Of a stretch of DNA of 64,000 nt, positions 27,989 to 36,170 are shown in pieces; within the stretch, counting starts at the first letter, position 1; every line of letters begins with the position of its first letter. The stretch is taken from the NCBI RefSeq assembly GCF_010730955.1, contig NZ_AP022577.1:5146001-5210000 (forward strand), in the 5' to 3' direction. The notes below the pieces were generated by a model, which was given only the letters and a program-made list of their open reading frames with translations, searched no databases and was not told the DNA's origin. Source of the DNA: Mycolicibacterium aubagnense (GTDB taxonomy: Bacteria > Actinomycetota > Actinomycetes > Mycobacteriales > Mycobacteriaceae). The position numbers and the translations under genes are program-made.

Positions 27989-28270
27989 ATGACCATTCGG
28001 GCAACCCGGCTTTTCGCCGCAGCAGCGCTCGTGGCCACCGCGGTGGCTGCCCCGGTCATCGTTGCGCTGAGCAGCGCCTCGTCCTCGCAGTCGACCGCTG
28101 ACGGTGGCTGCCTCGCCTGGTTCGGTAACAAGGAAGACGGCAACTGCATGGGCCGGTCCAACGGCCAGCCAGTGAACGTCGGCACGCCGTGGGGAACCTG
28201 GGGCCCTAACGGCGGCGTCAGCAGCGGTCCGCTGCTGCCCGGCCAGAGCTGGAACCAGCCGCTCGGCTGA
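27989..28270 (+). CDS. Small secreted protein (Rv2342-type)
   Basis: 93 residues with a signal peptide (RLFAAAALVATAVAAPVIVA) and a short mature part of about 60 residues carrying two cysteines (GGCLAW, GNCMG) and a Trp/Pro/Gly-rich end (TPWGTWGPNGG). Position downstream of dnaG matches Rv2342. ATG 27989 has GTAGGGGAGAG upstream. A hairpin follows the gene. Function unknown. Confidence 0.8.
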   Translation: MTIRATRLFAAAALVATAVAAPVIVALSSASSSQSTADGGCLAWFGNKEDGNCMGRSNGQPVNVGTPWGTWGPNGGVSSGPLLPGQSWNQPLG

Positions 28271-28287
28271 CGGTTCTCGAACCAATA

Positions 28288-28303
28288 ACCGCCCGAGGGC
28301 GGT
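28288..28303. terminator. Hairpin between convergent genes
   Basis: ACCGCC and GGCGGT form a 6-bp stem with a CGAG tetraloop, located in the 48-base gap between convergent genes ending at 28270 and 28319. No long T-run on either side, so termination efficiency is uncertain. Confidence 0.45.
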
Positions 28304-28318
28304 CTTCAGGCCTGCCGG

Positions 28319-28561
28319 TCAGTCGTGAATGGACTCCGGATGCAGCACCGTGGTCTGGGAATCGATTGCGGTCAGCCGCACCATGTTCGGGTCCGGTGAC
28401 ACCTTGTCGGCCAGCCTGCGCCGACCCGCGTCCAGCAGCGCCTTGGTCTTCGGGCTCTCGGTGATGGCGCGGTAAGTGCCGGCGATCTGCTCGTAACGGC
28501 GACGGCCTGCCTTGGCTCCCAGAACATAGCCAACGGCCATGACGGCGACGGCTCGGATCAC
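28319..28561 (-). CDS. Small conserved protein with N-terminal hydrophobic segment
   Basis: 80 residues. VIRAVAVMAVGYVLGAKAGRRRYEQI: a short hydrophobic stretch followed by the Lys/Arg-rich AKAGRRRYEQI motif common to small actinobacterial membrane-associated proteins. A helical remainder follows. GTG 28561 is preferred over the longer frame because GGGAGGGG sits just upstream of it. Role unknown; convergent with the small secreted protein gene. Confidence 0.65.
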   Translation of the reverse strand: MIRAVAVMAVGYVLGAKAGRRRYEQIAGTYRAITESPKTKALLDAGRRRLADKVSPDPNMVRLTAIDSQTTVLHPESIHD

Positions 28562-28719
28562 TGGACCCCTCCCTGATGACGGTGCTTGGCTCCATCCTGC
28601 CTCACGATCGCCGATGCGTCTGGCCCGACCGGCGGCTACCAGCCGATTCAAAGATCCGCGCAGTCATGCGCTAGAGTCATGCCTCGGTTCAGGGACACGC
28701 GCCCGGAACCTGAGCACAA

Positions 28720-28792
28720 TCCCCTGTAGCTCAATTGGCAGAGCTCCCGACTGTTAATCGGGCGGTTATTGGTTCGAGTCCAATCGGGGGAG
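28720..28792 (+). tRNA. asnT: tRNA-Asn (anticodon GTT)
   Basis: Complete cloverleaf: acceptor stem TCCCCTG/CGGGGGA, D arm from GCTCAATTGGCAGAGC, anticodon stem CCCGA/TCGGG around loop CTGTTAA (anticodon GTT at 28753-28755), T arm TTGGTTCGAGTCCAA, discriminator G. CCA is not encoded. Position matches asnT near this locus in M. tuberculosis. Confidence 0.96.
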
Positions 28793-28798
28793 CAACGG

Positions 28799-28826
28799 TG
28801 ACCAGCACGAAAGTGCTGGTCATTTT
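28799..28826 (+). terminator. Rho-independent terminator of tRNA-Asn
   Basis: Perfect 10-bp stem TGACCAGCAC / GTGCTGGTCA closed by a GAAA tetraloop and followed by TTTT, starting 7 bases after the tRNA. Confidence 0.85.
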
Positions 28827-28907
28827 GCATTCTGACGGTGGGTGCGGGCCCCACGCTCGACACGCGCGCAGCGTTTTGGTGGCGACGCTCGCGGGTATCC
28901 GCAATAC

Positions 28908-29135
28908 ATGAGTGAATCGCCTACGTCGGTCGGCGCCATGGTGCCGGGCCTGGTGACCATCGGCACGAGTTTTGTGGCGCTGGTTGTCGGCGCCGTCGCG
29001 ATGGTGGCCGGATATCTGACGTTCGGCGCGGTGGCGATGATCGTTTCGCTGGCTGCTGCGACATTCGGCGCCGTGTGGTTGCTGTCGGGCATGTTGCTCG
29101 GCGAGCATCACCATTCACACGGTCGGCACGCCTGA
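28908..29135 (+). CDS. Small two-helix membrane protein
   Basis: 75 residues, two hydrophobic helices (LVTIGTSFVALVVGAVAMVAG and FGAVAMIVSLAAATFGAVWL) and a His-rich C-terminus (EHHHSHGRHA). The histidines could bind metal, but this is conjecture. ATG 28908 is the first plausible start after the tRNA terminator and the GAGCGTG/CACGCTCG-type repeat fragment at about 28850-28895. No family recognised. Confidence 0.65.
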   Translation: MSESPTSVGAMVPGLVTIGTSFVALVVGAVAMVAGYLTFGAVAMIVSLAAATFGAVWLLSGMLLGEHHHSHGRHA

Positions 29136-29177
29136 TCCCGCGCAGGAGGCGCGGTTGAGGAATAGGGGACCATATCG

Positions 29178-29639
29178 ATGTCGGACGTCGGTCAGCTGGT
29201 GGGCGCGACTGCTTATGACCTGTCGGGAGCCAAGATCGGCAAGATTCACCAGGTGTACGTCGATCGGCGCGGACAACCGAGATGGGTGTCGGTTCACCGT
29301 GGGCTGTTGGGCATCTCGGAGCCGCTGGTCCCGTTGGCCGGCGCGCGCGATGGTGACGACGGTTCGGTGCGATTGGCTGTTGCGAAAGACATCGTCAAGA
29401 GTGCTCCGTCGATCGACAGTGGGGATCACGTCACGCCGGCCGAGGAAGCCGGGTTGCTCGAGCATTACGGAATGTCCGCGGAGCACACGACCGGACTGGA
29501 AGCGGTCCGGTCGCTGTCTTCGACCTCGGGCAAACGCCTGCTGGATGCCGCTGCCGCGGCAGCAGGAATCGGCGGCACGGCCGCGAACACCGCCGCGCGT
29601 ACCGCTGAGCCGGAGCCGCAGTCTGATGACCGCGCGTAG
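29178..29639 (+). CDS. PRC-barrel domain protein
   Basis: 153 residues. The N-terminal ~75 form a PRC-barrel: GQLVGATAYDLSGAKIGKIHQVYVD, then PRWVSVHRGLLGISEPLVPL. PRC-barrels occur in RimM-like and photosynthetic-reaction-centre contexts and in many stress-related actinobacterial proteins. The C-terminus is Ala-rich and probably disordered. ATG 29178 follows AGGGGACC. Its last 175 bases are overlapped antisense by the following minus-strand gene. Confidence 0.85.
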   Translation: MSDVGQLVGATAYDLSGAKIGKIHQVYVDRRGQPRWVSVHRGLLGISEPLVPLAGARDGDDGSVRLAVAKDIVKSAPSIDSGDHVTPAEEAGLLEHYGMSAEHTTGLEAVRSLSSTSGKRLLDAAAAAAGIGGTAANTAARTAEPEPQSDDRA

Positions 29640-30556
29640 AGAACCTTGAGGTGTGAGCCGGGCTCCGCAGCGGACTCGGCAGGCCCCAGGTGCAGGATCG
29701 GAAATGGTCGCCCGTCGCCGTCGGTTTCCGAGCGGCTCAAGGTGACGAAGCCGTGGCGATGGTAGAAACCGACGGCTTGAGGATTCTGCTCGTTCACGTC
29801 GACCAGCAGGTCCGGATTCTTGGCGATCGCGTCGGCCAGCAAGACCGATCCCGCACCGCGGCCACGATGCTGGTGGTCGATGAACAACATCTCGAGGTTC
29901 CCGCCTGCGACGCCCGCGAATCCGACGGGTACGCCGTCGGAGTCCGCCACGGTCACGTCGACCAGCTTCAAGTACTCGTCGGCGAGCCGGAGTTCGTAGA
30001 AGTCGATGTCATCGGCGGTGAGGAAGTCGTGTGTCGCTTCGACCGCGCTGCGCCAGATGCGCACCAGCTCAGGCCATTCCGCGGGGCCGTGGCAAGGGCG
30101 GAGCGCGAAGCGATGCGGTGTGGACATGTTCACAGGGTACTGACAGGGTCGGTGACCGCACCACGCGAGAAGTTGGTCCGGGCCCGTCTCTTCGTCACTG
30201 TCCGCCGAAACGGGGTTGAGTAGATCGCCCCAGCGCTTGAGCGCGGTTCGCACCGCGTCGGGACGGGACCCGCCCGCCAGTCGCAGGGAATGCCCACCCG
30301 ACAGCTCGACCAGCGCCTCGGCCAGTACGTAGGGGGACATGTCCGCGTCGTGGGCGACACCGATCAGTTCCACAGCGGCGTCTTGCCATCGTCGCCGCTG
30401 CAATCCAACGAGGACGCCGACGGCAAGGGCCAGTACGCGACGTTGTGCCTTGTTACCCGAGGCCGGCCACGTCCCGCCGCCGGACAGCCCCGCGACGCCC
30501 CCGGGCAAATCGCCGTCGTACTCCGGCGGTCCACCGACCGTGATCGACATGGCCAT
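29465..30556 (-). CDS. ANTAR-GNAT fusion protein (putative acetyltransferase)
   Basis: 363 residues. Residues about 37-90 match the ANTAR RNA-binding domain (AVGVLVGLQRRRWQDAAVELI, described up to residue 65; then VLAEALVEL). Residues about 144-300 are a GNAT N-acetyltransferase of YjaB type (ATHDFLTADDI, acetyl-CoA loop HRGRGAG, NPQAVGFYHRHGF). The last ~75 residues are an Ala-rich extension beyond the usual GNAT end (FPILHLG) and lie antisense to the PRC-barrel gene. An ATG at 30127 could start the GNAT part alone, but no convincing ribosome site was seen there. ATG 30556 or 30550. ANTAR normally pairs with GAF or response-regulator domains, so the fusion is unusual. Confidence 0.7.
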   Translation of the reverse strand: MAMSITVGGPPEYDGDLPGGVAGLSGGGTWPASGNKAQRRVLALAVGVLVGLQRRRWQDAAVELIGVAHDADMSPYVLAEALVELSGGHSLRLAGGSRPDAVRTALKRWGDLLNPVSADSDEETGPDQLLAWCGHRPCQYPVNMSTPHRFALRPCHGPAEWPELVRIWRSAVEATHDFLTADDIDFYELRLADEYLKLVDVTVADSDGVPVGFAGVAGGNLEMLFIDHQHRGRGAGSVLLADAIAKNPDLLVDVNEQNPQAVGFYHRHGFVTLSRSETDGDGRPFPILHLGPAESAAEPGSHLKVLYARSSDCGSGSAVRAAVFAAVPPIPAAAAAASSRRLPEVEDSDRTASSPVVCSADIP

Positions 30557-30637
30557 TGGTTACCCGCGCCATTGCGCCACGAAACGCGCGGCTATCCGGA
30601 GCGCCGCCTGCGCGCCGCTCCGGAGGAGCTGGTATGG

Positions 30638-32122
30638 CTACTTGTTGCTCGGGCCGGGTTTCTTGGGTCCGGCGCTCTCCGGCCCGGCGTTCTTCGGGCC
30701 GGAGATTGTCGGAGCCGACGTCACCTTGGAGTCCTGTTTCGGTGGCTTCGCCTTGGTGGACGCTGCCGGTGCCGCGGTGCCGGTATTGGCCGCCGAAGCG
30801 TTGGGCACCAACGCCTTTGGTGTTGCCGCGGCAGTACTGGGCGCCCCCGGAATTGCGGGCGTTGCCGGGGTAGCAGGGGTGGCCGTGACGGGCATCGCCG
30901 CAGACATCGATTGGGCGGCAAGGGTTTTGGTGGTTGCGCTCAGTGTCGTGAGGGCTGTCACGGGGATCGCGGTGGGGGCCGGCGGATCGATCGGTGTCTG
31001 TGGATGCGTCGCTGTCCATTGAGCGATGACGCTCGCCGCGGGCTTTGGCGTCCAATCCGTTTGGAACACACCGAGCGTGTCCTGGTCGCTGGTGCTGCCG
31101 GTGTTGCGGTCTCGGGTGGTGTAGATGAACATCGGCCCGGTGTAGTTGACGCTGCTCCACGAGTTCAGGAAGTTGGAGATGAACGACGCCTGCGTCGTGT
31201 TGTCGACGACCGAAGTCGGCTCGCCATATTCGGTGGCCCAAATCTGCTTGCTGCCATCGCCTGCTGCGACCATCTCCTGATGGATCGTCGCCAGCTGGTT
31301 GATCGGCGCGATCGGCCCGTACGGCGTGCCATTTCCGAAGGGCACCTGGTACTGGTACGGATGGAACGACAGCGCGTCGAAATAGCCCTGAGCTCCGTCG
31401 TTGTACATGTCCTGGATGTATGACGCCGCGTTGATGGCCAGGCCCGGGGTATCGGTGACCCAACCGACGACGCCTCCGATCACCGTGGCGTTCGGATCCG
31501 CGGCCTTGATCGCCGGATACGCCGCCTGCAGCAGCTTGGTGTATGCCGCGGGATCCGGCGAGGGGTACCAGGACGTCGCCGCGTTGGGTTCATTCCACAC
31601 CTCGTAGGCGGACACCTTGCCGGCGTAGCGCTGGGCGACGGTGCTGGCGAACTGGGCGTACTGGGCGTCGGACGCCGGCGGCGTCGCCACGGCCGGATCA
31701 CCCGCAGGCACCGCCCAGGCCGGTGTCGAGTTGAGGACGCCGAGAATGCCCATGTTGCGGGCGGCCGCGGCGTTGACCAGCGTGTCGACGGTGCTCCAGT
31801 TCCAATAGCCCGGGGCCGGTTCGACGTTGTTCCACGGGATCAGGATCCGGACGTTCTGGACACCCAGTGACTGCATTTCGTCGAGTGTCTTGTTGATGTC
31901 GGCCGTCGACATCCCGATGATGTCCGAGTCGGCGAATCCGACCGTCGTGTTGGAGTCGGTAATCGCTGCGGACAGCACGTAAGGCACCGGTTCTGGACCG
32001 GTGCCTGCGCTCGCAAATAGTAAACCGGCAACCCCGACCGGTAATGCCGTCGAGATTGCCACTGTCACAGCGGCCTTGACCGCCGGCCTCTTGGATTGAC
32101 CTCTCTTCTGCCTGTGCCACAT
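30638..32122 (-). CDS. Secreted glycoside hydrolase (cellulase-like TIM barrel) with Pro/Ala-rich tail
   Basis: 494 residues. Basic N-terminus and hydrophobic segment (VTVAISTALPVGVAGLLFAS) act as signal or anchor. The TIM-barrel hydrolase of clan GH-A type (about 60-390) has the acid/base Glu in YEVWNEPN and a probable nucleophile Glu in IWATEYGEP. A C-terminal ~100 residues rich in Pro/Ala/Thr/Lys (ATPATPATPAIPG) may be a cell-wall linker. ATG 32122 is chosen for AGGGGAA upstream. Substrate unknown: a plant or host polysaccharide, or the cell's own envelope glycan, are both possible. Confidence 0.85.
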   Translation of the reverse strand: MWHRQKRGQSKRPAVKAAVTVAISTALPVGVAGLLFASAGTGPEPVPYVLSAAITDSNTTVGFADSDIIGMSTADINKTLDEMQSLGVQNVRILIPWNNVEPAPGYWNWSTVDTLVNAAAARNMGILGVLNSTPAWAVPAGDPAVATPPASDAQYAQFASTVAQRYAGKVSAYEVWNEPNAATSWYPSPDPAAYTKLLQAAYPAIKAADPNATVIGGVVGWVTDTPGLAINAASYIQDMYNDGAQGYFDALSFHPYQYQVPFGNGTPYGPIAPINQLATIHQEMVAAGDGSKQIWATEYGEPTSVVDNTTQASFISNFLNSWSSVNYTGPMFIYTTRDRNTGSTSDQDTLGVFQTDWTPKPAASVIAQWTATHPQTPIDPPAPTAIPVTALTTLSATTKTLAAQSMSAAMPVTATPATPATPAIPGAPSTAAATPKALVPNASAANTGTAAPAASTKAKPPKQDSKVTSAPTISGPKNAGPESAGPKKPGPSNK

Positions 32123-32265
32123 CGAAATTCCCCTATTCACAATTGATTTCGCGCCCGACCAACCCCAACCGGGCGTCAAAGACAATGTTTGGGTGCCCCG
32201 TGGATCGGCGGGGCAAACCATGCTGATAGCAAAAGGCTTGGTGCGCATGGACGTAGGCTGACCCC

Positions 32266-32766
32266 ATGCGGCCCATCAGTTACACGTCAGCGTTTGTCCT
32301 GCTCGCGGGGTCGGCCCTGCTCGCTGCCGGGTGCGGCTGGAGTCCGAAAGGCCCGGATCCCGCCCCACAGGCCGACAAGTGCACGCCTGCTGATGCGCCG
32401 GCGCAGAACGTCGTGACAGCGTCCATCTACGCGTTGCCGGCACCGACGTCGGGCAAGTGGACGCAGATGGGCAGCGGCCACACCGCGAATTGTGCGTTGT
32501 ACTGGGTGCAGGTGGGCCAGAACAACTCGACGCCGGACAGTGCGCAACAGGTGGTGTTCTTCAACAAGAACACGATGATCGGCACGCCGACCCCCAACGC
32601 GCGGCCGTACATCACCGTGACCGCGAGTGCTCCGGACAACGTGACGGTTCAGTACCAGTGGCAGCAGGCCAAGGATCAGCCGGGGATGCCGACGGGTATC
32701 GGCAGCGTGCGGTTCACCGTCGACGGTGGTGCGCTCAAGGCGCTGGATCCGATCCCCGGGCCGTGA
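32266..32766 (+). CDS. lppP: Lipoprotein LppP
   Basis: 166 residues. Lipobox LLAAGC (Cys about residue 23) for lipid anchoring to the envelope. The mature domain matches the LppP/LprE family (SGKWTQMGSGHTANCALYWV, residues about 62-81; LFF/VFFNKN; PYITV; VQYQWQ; PTGIGSVRF). TAGGCT six bases before ATG 32266 suggests a leaderless mRNA. Divergent from the glycoside hydrolase; convergent with the MarR gene. Molecular role unknown. Confidence 0.88.
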   Translation: MRPISYTSAFVLLAGSALLAAGCGWSPKGPDPAPQADKCTPADAPAQNVVTASIYALPAPTSGKWTQMGSGHTANCALYWVQVGQNNSTPDSAQQVVFFNKNTMIGTPTPNARPYITVTASAPDNVTVQYQWQQAKDQPGMPTGIGSVRFTVDGGALKALDPIPGP

Positions 32767-32769
32767 ACG

Positions 32770-33213
32770 TCAGTGTGCGGCGAGCAGGCCGCGCATGATC
32801 TCGACGGCGGCCGCCAGGGTGTCCCGGTCGGAGCTGTCGAGGTCTGCCAGGAACGGGTCGATGGCGTTGCCGCGGTCGGCGCGGACCTTGGCCAGGGCCG
32901 CGATGCCCTGCGGGGTGATGCTGATGAGGACAGCGCGGGCGTCGTCGGGATCGACGGTGCGGGAGACCAGCCCGGCGTCCTCGAGCCGACGGACCTGGGT
33001 CGTCATCGTCGGTTGCGAGCTGTGGTCGATGGCGGCGAGGTCGGAGATCCGGGCACTGCCTTCGGCTTCGATGGTGGAGAGCAACCGGGCCTGGGCGAAC
33101 GGCAAGGAAAGTCGGACGCGCTGATTGGCCAGACGGTTGATGCGGGCCACGACGGCGAGGAGATCCGAGGCGAGAGTCGTTTCGGACGCCGGTGCAGCTG
33201 TCATGGTCAACAT
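32770..33213 (-). CDS. MarR-family transcription regulator (Rv2327-type)
   Basis: 147 residues, winged helix-turn-helix of MarR type: [20 protein letters not shown], then [21 protein letters not shown], the wing with the conserved D-x-R. Divergent from the ECF transporter genes, and a perfect 6-3-6 palindrome sits between them, so it probably represses itself and possibly the transporter. ATG 33213; ATG 33204 is an in-frame alternative. Position matches Rv2327. Ligand unknown. Confidence 0.88.
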   Translation of the reverse strand: MLTMTAAPASETTLASDLLAVVARINRLANQRVRLSLPFAQARLLSTIEAEGSARISDLAAIDHSSQPTMTTQVRRLEDAGLVSRTVDPDDARAVLISITPQGIAALAKVRADRGNAIDPFLADLDSSDRDTLAAAVEIMRGLLAAH

Positions 33214-33218
33214 AGTTT

Positions 33219-33233
33219 CATAGATTCTCTATG
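33219..33233. promoter_or_regulatory. Palindromic operator, probably for the MarR regulator
   Basis: CATAGA-TTC-TCTATG is a perfect 6-3-6 inverted repeat, 6 bases upstream of the marR start codon and 80 bases upstream of the ECF transporter gene. MarR proteins bind such short symmetric sites. Confidence 0.6.
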
Positions 33234-33312
33234 TAGTCGAACAACCGCCCACAGTGGTGACGGTCACAACACCGTCGAGTTTACTCGTCAAAATGCCTGG
33301 CAGAATTGTGCA

Positions 33313-35340
33313 ATGACTGCTGCCGGCACCCGAGGCGAAGCCGGTCCCCTCAATCCGGGCGAGTACGCCCAGGCCGCCGTGATGGCGGCGCTGAGCGCGG
33401 CCACCGCCATCATCGCCGTCGTCGTCCCCTTCGCCGCCGGCCTCGGCATGTTGGGCACGGTCCCGATGGGACTGCTCGCCTACCGCTACCGCCTTCGGGT
33501 GTTGGTGGCCGCGACCGTCGCCGGCGCCACCATCGCTTTCCTCATCGCCGGGATGGGCGGCCTGATGACGGTGGTGTTCTGCGCCTACATCGGTGGCCTG
33601 ACGGGGATCGTCAAGCGCACGGGCCGCGGCATCGTCACCGTGCTGTGGGCATCGGTGTTCGCGGGAGCGGCGTTCGGCGCCTATGTCATCGGCATCCTGC
33701 TGTTGGTGGGGCGGCTGCGGGAGCTGATCTTCGCGTCGATGACCTCGAACATCCACGGCATCGCCAACATTGTCGCGGCGGTGCCCGGCGGCGAGCGCGC
33801 GGCCGAGGACCTGCGCACCGGGTTCGCCGCGTTCCTGCACTACTGGCCGGTGCCGGTGATGCTCTCGATGATCCTGCACATCATGCTCGTCACCCTGCTG
33901 GGTTGGTGGGCGCTGTCGCGAGTCTTGAAGAGGCTGTTCGGTATTCCCGACGTCCATAAGCTCGACACCATCGAATCCGCCGGCCCCGCGGCGCCGGTTC
34001 CGGCCCGGCTGCGCGACGTTCGATTCCGGTACCCGGGTGCCAATCGCGATGCGCTCGGCCCGGTGAGTATGGACATCAAGGAGAGCGAGCACGTCGCCGT
34101 CACCGGTGCCAACGGATCGGGCAAGACCACGCTGATGCTCATGCTCGCGGGCCGCGCACCGACCGCCGGCACCATCGACCGGCCGGGTGCGGTCGGGCTC
34201 GGCAAGGCCGGTGGCACCGCGGTGGTGATGCAGCACCCGGAGAGTCAGGTGCTCGGCACCCGGGTGGCCGACGACGTGGTCTGGGGCCTGCCGTCGGGGA
34301 CCACCATCGACGTCGAGCGGCTGCTGGGTGAAGTCGGCCTGAGTGGCATGGCAGGCCGGGACACCGGCGGGCTGTCCGGCGGCGAGCTGCAGCGCTTGGC
34401 GGTGGCGGCCGCACTGGCCCGCGAGCCGGCACTGCTGATCGCCGACGAGGTCACCAGCATGGTCGACCAGGAGGGCCGCGATGTGCTGCTCTCAGTGCTG
34501 TCCGACCTGACGCGGCACCACCGCATGTCACTGGTGCACATCACTCATTACAACGATGAAGCCGACTCGGCCGACCGGGTGGTCCGGCTGGACGGCACGA
34601 CCGACAACATCGAGATGGTCGCGACCGCACCGGTGCCGATCGTGGCGGCCGGCACCGAACCCGACGGCCCGGCGGTGCTCGAGGTCCGGGGCGTCGGCCA
34701 TCAGTACGGCAGCGGAACGCCTTGGGAATCAACGGCTTTGCGTGACGTCAGCTTCACCGTCCACGAGGGCGAGGGCGTGCTGATCCACGGGCTCAACGGC
34801 TCCGGCAAGTCGACGCTGGCCTGGATTCTGGCCGGACTCACCGTGCCGACCACCGGCAGTTGTCTTCTTGATGGCAAGCCGGTGTCCGATCAGGTCGGTG
34901 CCGTGGCCATTTCATTCCAGGCGGCCCGGCTGCAACTGATGCGCTCGCGCGTGGGCGCCGAAATCGCCTCGGCGGCGGGATTCTCGCGGCGGGACACCGC
35001 CCGGATCACCGAGGCCCTCGCGATGGTCGGACTGGACCCGGAAATGGCCGACCGGCGTATCGATCAGCTCAGTGGCGGCCAGATGCGCCGGGTGGTGTTG
35101 GCTGGGTTGCTGTCTCGTCGTCCGCGGGCACTGATCCTGGATGAACCGCTGGCCGGGTTGGACGCCGCGAGCCAGCGCGGTCTGGTGACGCTGCTCGCAG
35201 AACTGCGCCGCACCACCGGGCTGACGGTCGTCGTCATCTCGCACGACTTCGCCGGGCTCGACGAGCTGTGCCCGCGCATCTTGCGGCTGCACCGCGGCGA
35301 ACTCGCTGAAGCTCCGATCACCGCCGGAGAACGATCATGA
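33313..35340 (+). CDS. ECF transporter fused membrane/ATPase protein (S-like + two ABC ATPases)
   Basis: 675 residues, Rv2326c-type. The N-terminal ~215 residues contain about six membrane helices, S-component-like. ABC ATPase 1 has Walker A GANGSGKT (about residue 265) and signature [12 protein letters not shown] ATPase 2 has Walker [10 protein letters not shown] (about 495), signature LSGGQMRRV and Walker [13 protein letters not shown]. The first Walker B reads LLIADEVTS. Energises uptake of a vitamin, metal or similar micronutrient with the EcfT partner. ATG 33313; the longer frame to 32773 is antisense to marR. Stop overlaps ecfT (ATGA). Confidence 0.9.
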   Translation: MTAAGTRGEAGPLNPGEYAQAAVMAALSAATAIIAVVVPFAAGLGMLGTVPMGLLAYRYRLRVLVAATVAGATIAFLIAGMGGLMTVVFCAYIGGLTGIVKRTGRGIVTVLWASVFAGAAFGAYVIGILLLVGRLRELIFASMTSNIHGIANIVAAVPGGERAAEDLRTGFAAFLHYWPVPVMLSMILHIMLVTLLGWWALSRVLKRLFGIPDVHKLDTIESAGPAAPVPARLRDVRFRYPGANRDALGPVSMDIKESEHVAVTGANGSGKTTLMLMLAGRAPTAGTIDRPGAVGLGKAGGTAVVMQHPESQVLGTRVADDVVWGLPSGTTIDVERLLGEVGLSGMAGRDTGGLSGGELQRLAVAAALAREPALLIADEVTSMVDQEGRDVLLSVLSDLTRHHRMSLVHITHYNDEADSADRVVRLDGTTDNIEMVATAPVPIVAAGTEPDGPAVLEVRGVGHQYGSGTPWESTALRDVSFTVHEGEGVLIHGLNGSGKSTLAWILAGLTVPTTGSCLLDGKPVSDQVGAVAISFQAARLQLMRSRVGAEIASAAGFSRRDTARITEALAMVGLDPEMADRRIDQLSGGQMRRVVLAGLLSRRPRALILDEPLAGLDAASQRGLVTLLAELRRTTGLTVVVISHDFAGLDELCPRILRLHRGELAEAPITAGERS

Positions 35341-36170
35341 CGGCTCCCACCCAGCGCCGGTCGATGGTGCTGCTGCGTCCCGTGCCCGGCACCTCGCGTG
35401 TCCACGAATTGTGGGCCGGCACCAAACTCATCGTGGTGGCGCTGATCGGCGTCGTCCTGACCATGTATCCGGGCTGGGTGCCCATCGGCCTGGTCGCGCT
35501 GCTGGTGATGCTCACGGCGTGGCTGGCGCGCATCCCGCGCAGCGTGCTGCCATCGGTGCCGCGCCTGGTGTGGGTGCTGATGTTGCTCGGCGGCGGCACG
35601 GCGGCGCTGGCCGGCGGCGAGCCGTTCCTCGACATCGCGTCGGTGCATCTGGGGCTGGGCGGCTTCCTGAACTTCCTGCGGATCACCGTGCTGTCCATCG
35701 TGCTGCTGGGCTTGGGCGGTCTGGTCTCCTGGACCACCAACGTCGCTGAAATCGCGCCTGCGGTGGCTACATTGGGCCGGCCCCTGCGGTGGCTGCGGAT
35801 TCCGGTCGACGAGTGGGCCGTCACGTTGGCCTTGGCATTGCGGGCGTTCCCGATGCTGATTGACGAGTACCGCGTGCTGTTCGCCGCCCGTCGGTTGCGT
35901 CCCAAGGTGCGGCCGGAGACCCGCCGCGAGCGGCGGCGGCAACGTCGCGCCGAGATCGTCGACCTACTGGCGGCCGCGATCACGGTGGCGCTGCGCCGCG
36001 GCGACGAGATGGGTGATGCCATCACCGCGCGGGGCGGAGTGGGCCAGATCGTCGCGAGTCCGGCGCGGCCGGGACGGGCCGATGCGGTGGCATTGCTGAT
36101 GGTGATTGCGATGTGTGTGCTGTCGGTATGGGTCGAGGTGGCCACGCCGCTGGCCACCCACCGGCTTTAG
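35337..36170 (+). CDS. ecfT: ECF transporter T component (EcfT)
   Basis: 277 residues, about five membrane helices, with the cytoplasmic coupling helices carrying AITARGGVG (the Ala-Arg-Gly motif that contacts the ATPases). Typical start: [26 protein letters not shown] overlaps the ATPase stop by 4 bases, so the two subunits are made together. Orthologue of Rv2325c. Its 3' end overlaps convergent uspC by 4 bases. Substrate not evident. Confidence 0.9.
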   Translation: MTAPTQRRSMVLLRPVPGTSRVHELWAGTKLIVVALIGVVLTMYPGWVPIGLVALLVMLTAWLARIPRSVLPSVPRLVWVLMLLGGGTAALAGGEPFLDIASVHLGLGGFLNFLRITVLSIVLLGLGGLVSWTTNVAEIAPAVATLGRPLRWLRIPVDEWAVTLALALRAFPMLIDEYRVLFAARRLRPKVRPETRRERRRQRRAEIVDLLAAAITVALRRGDEMGDAITARGGVGQIVASPARPGRADAVALLMVIAMCVLSVWVEVATPLATHRL

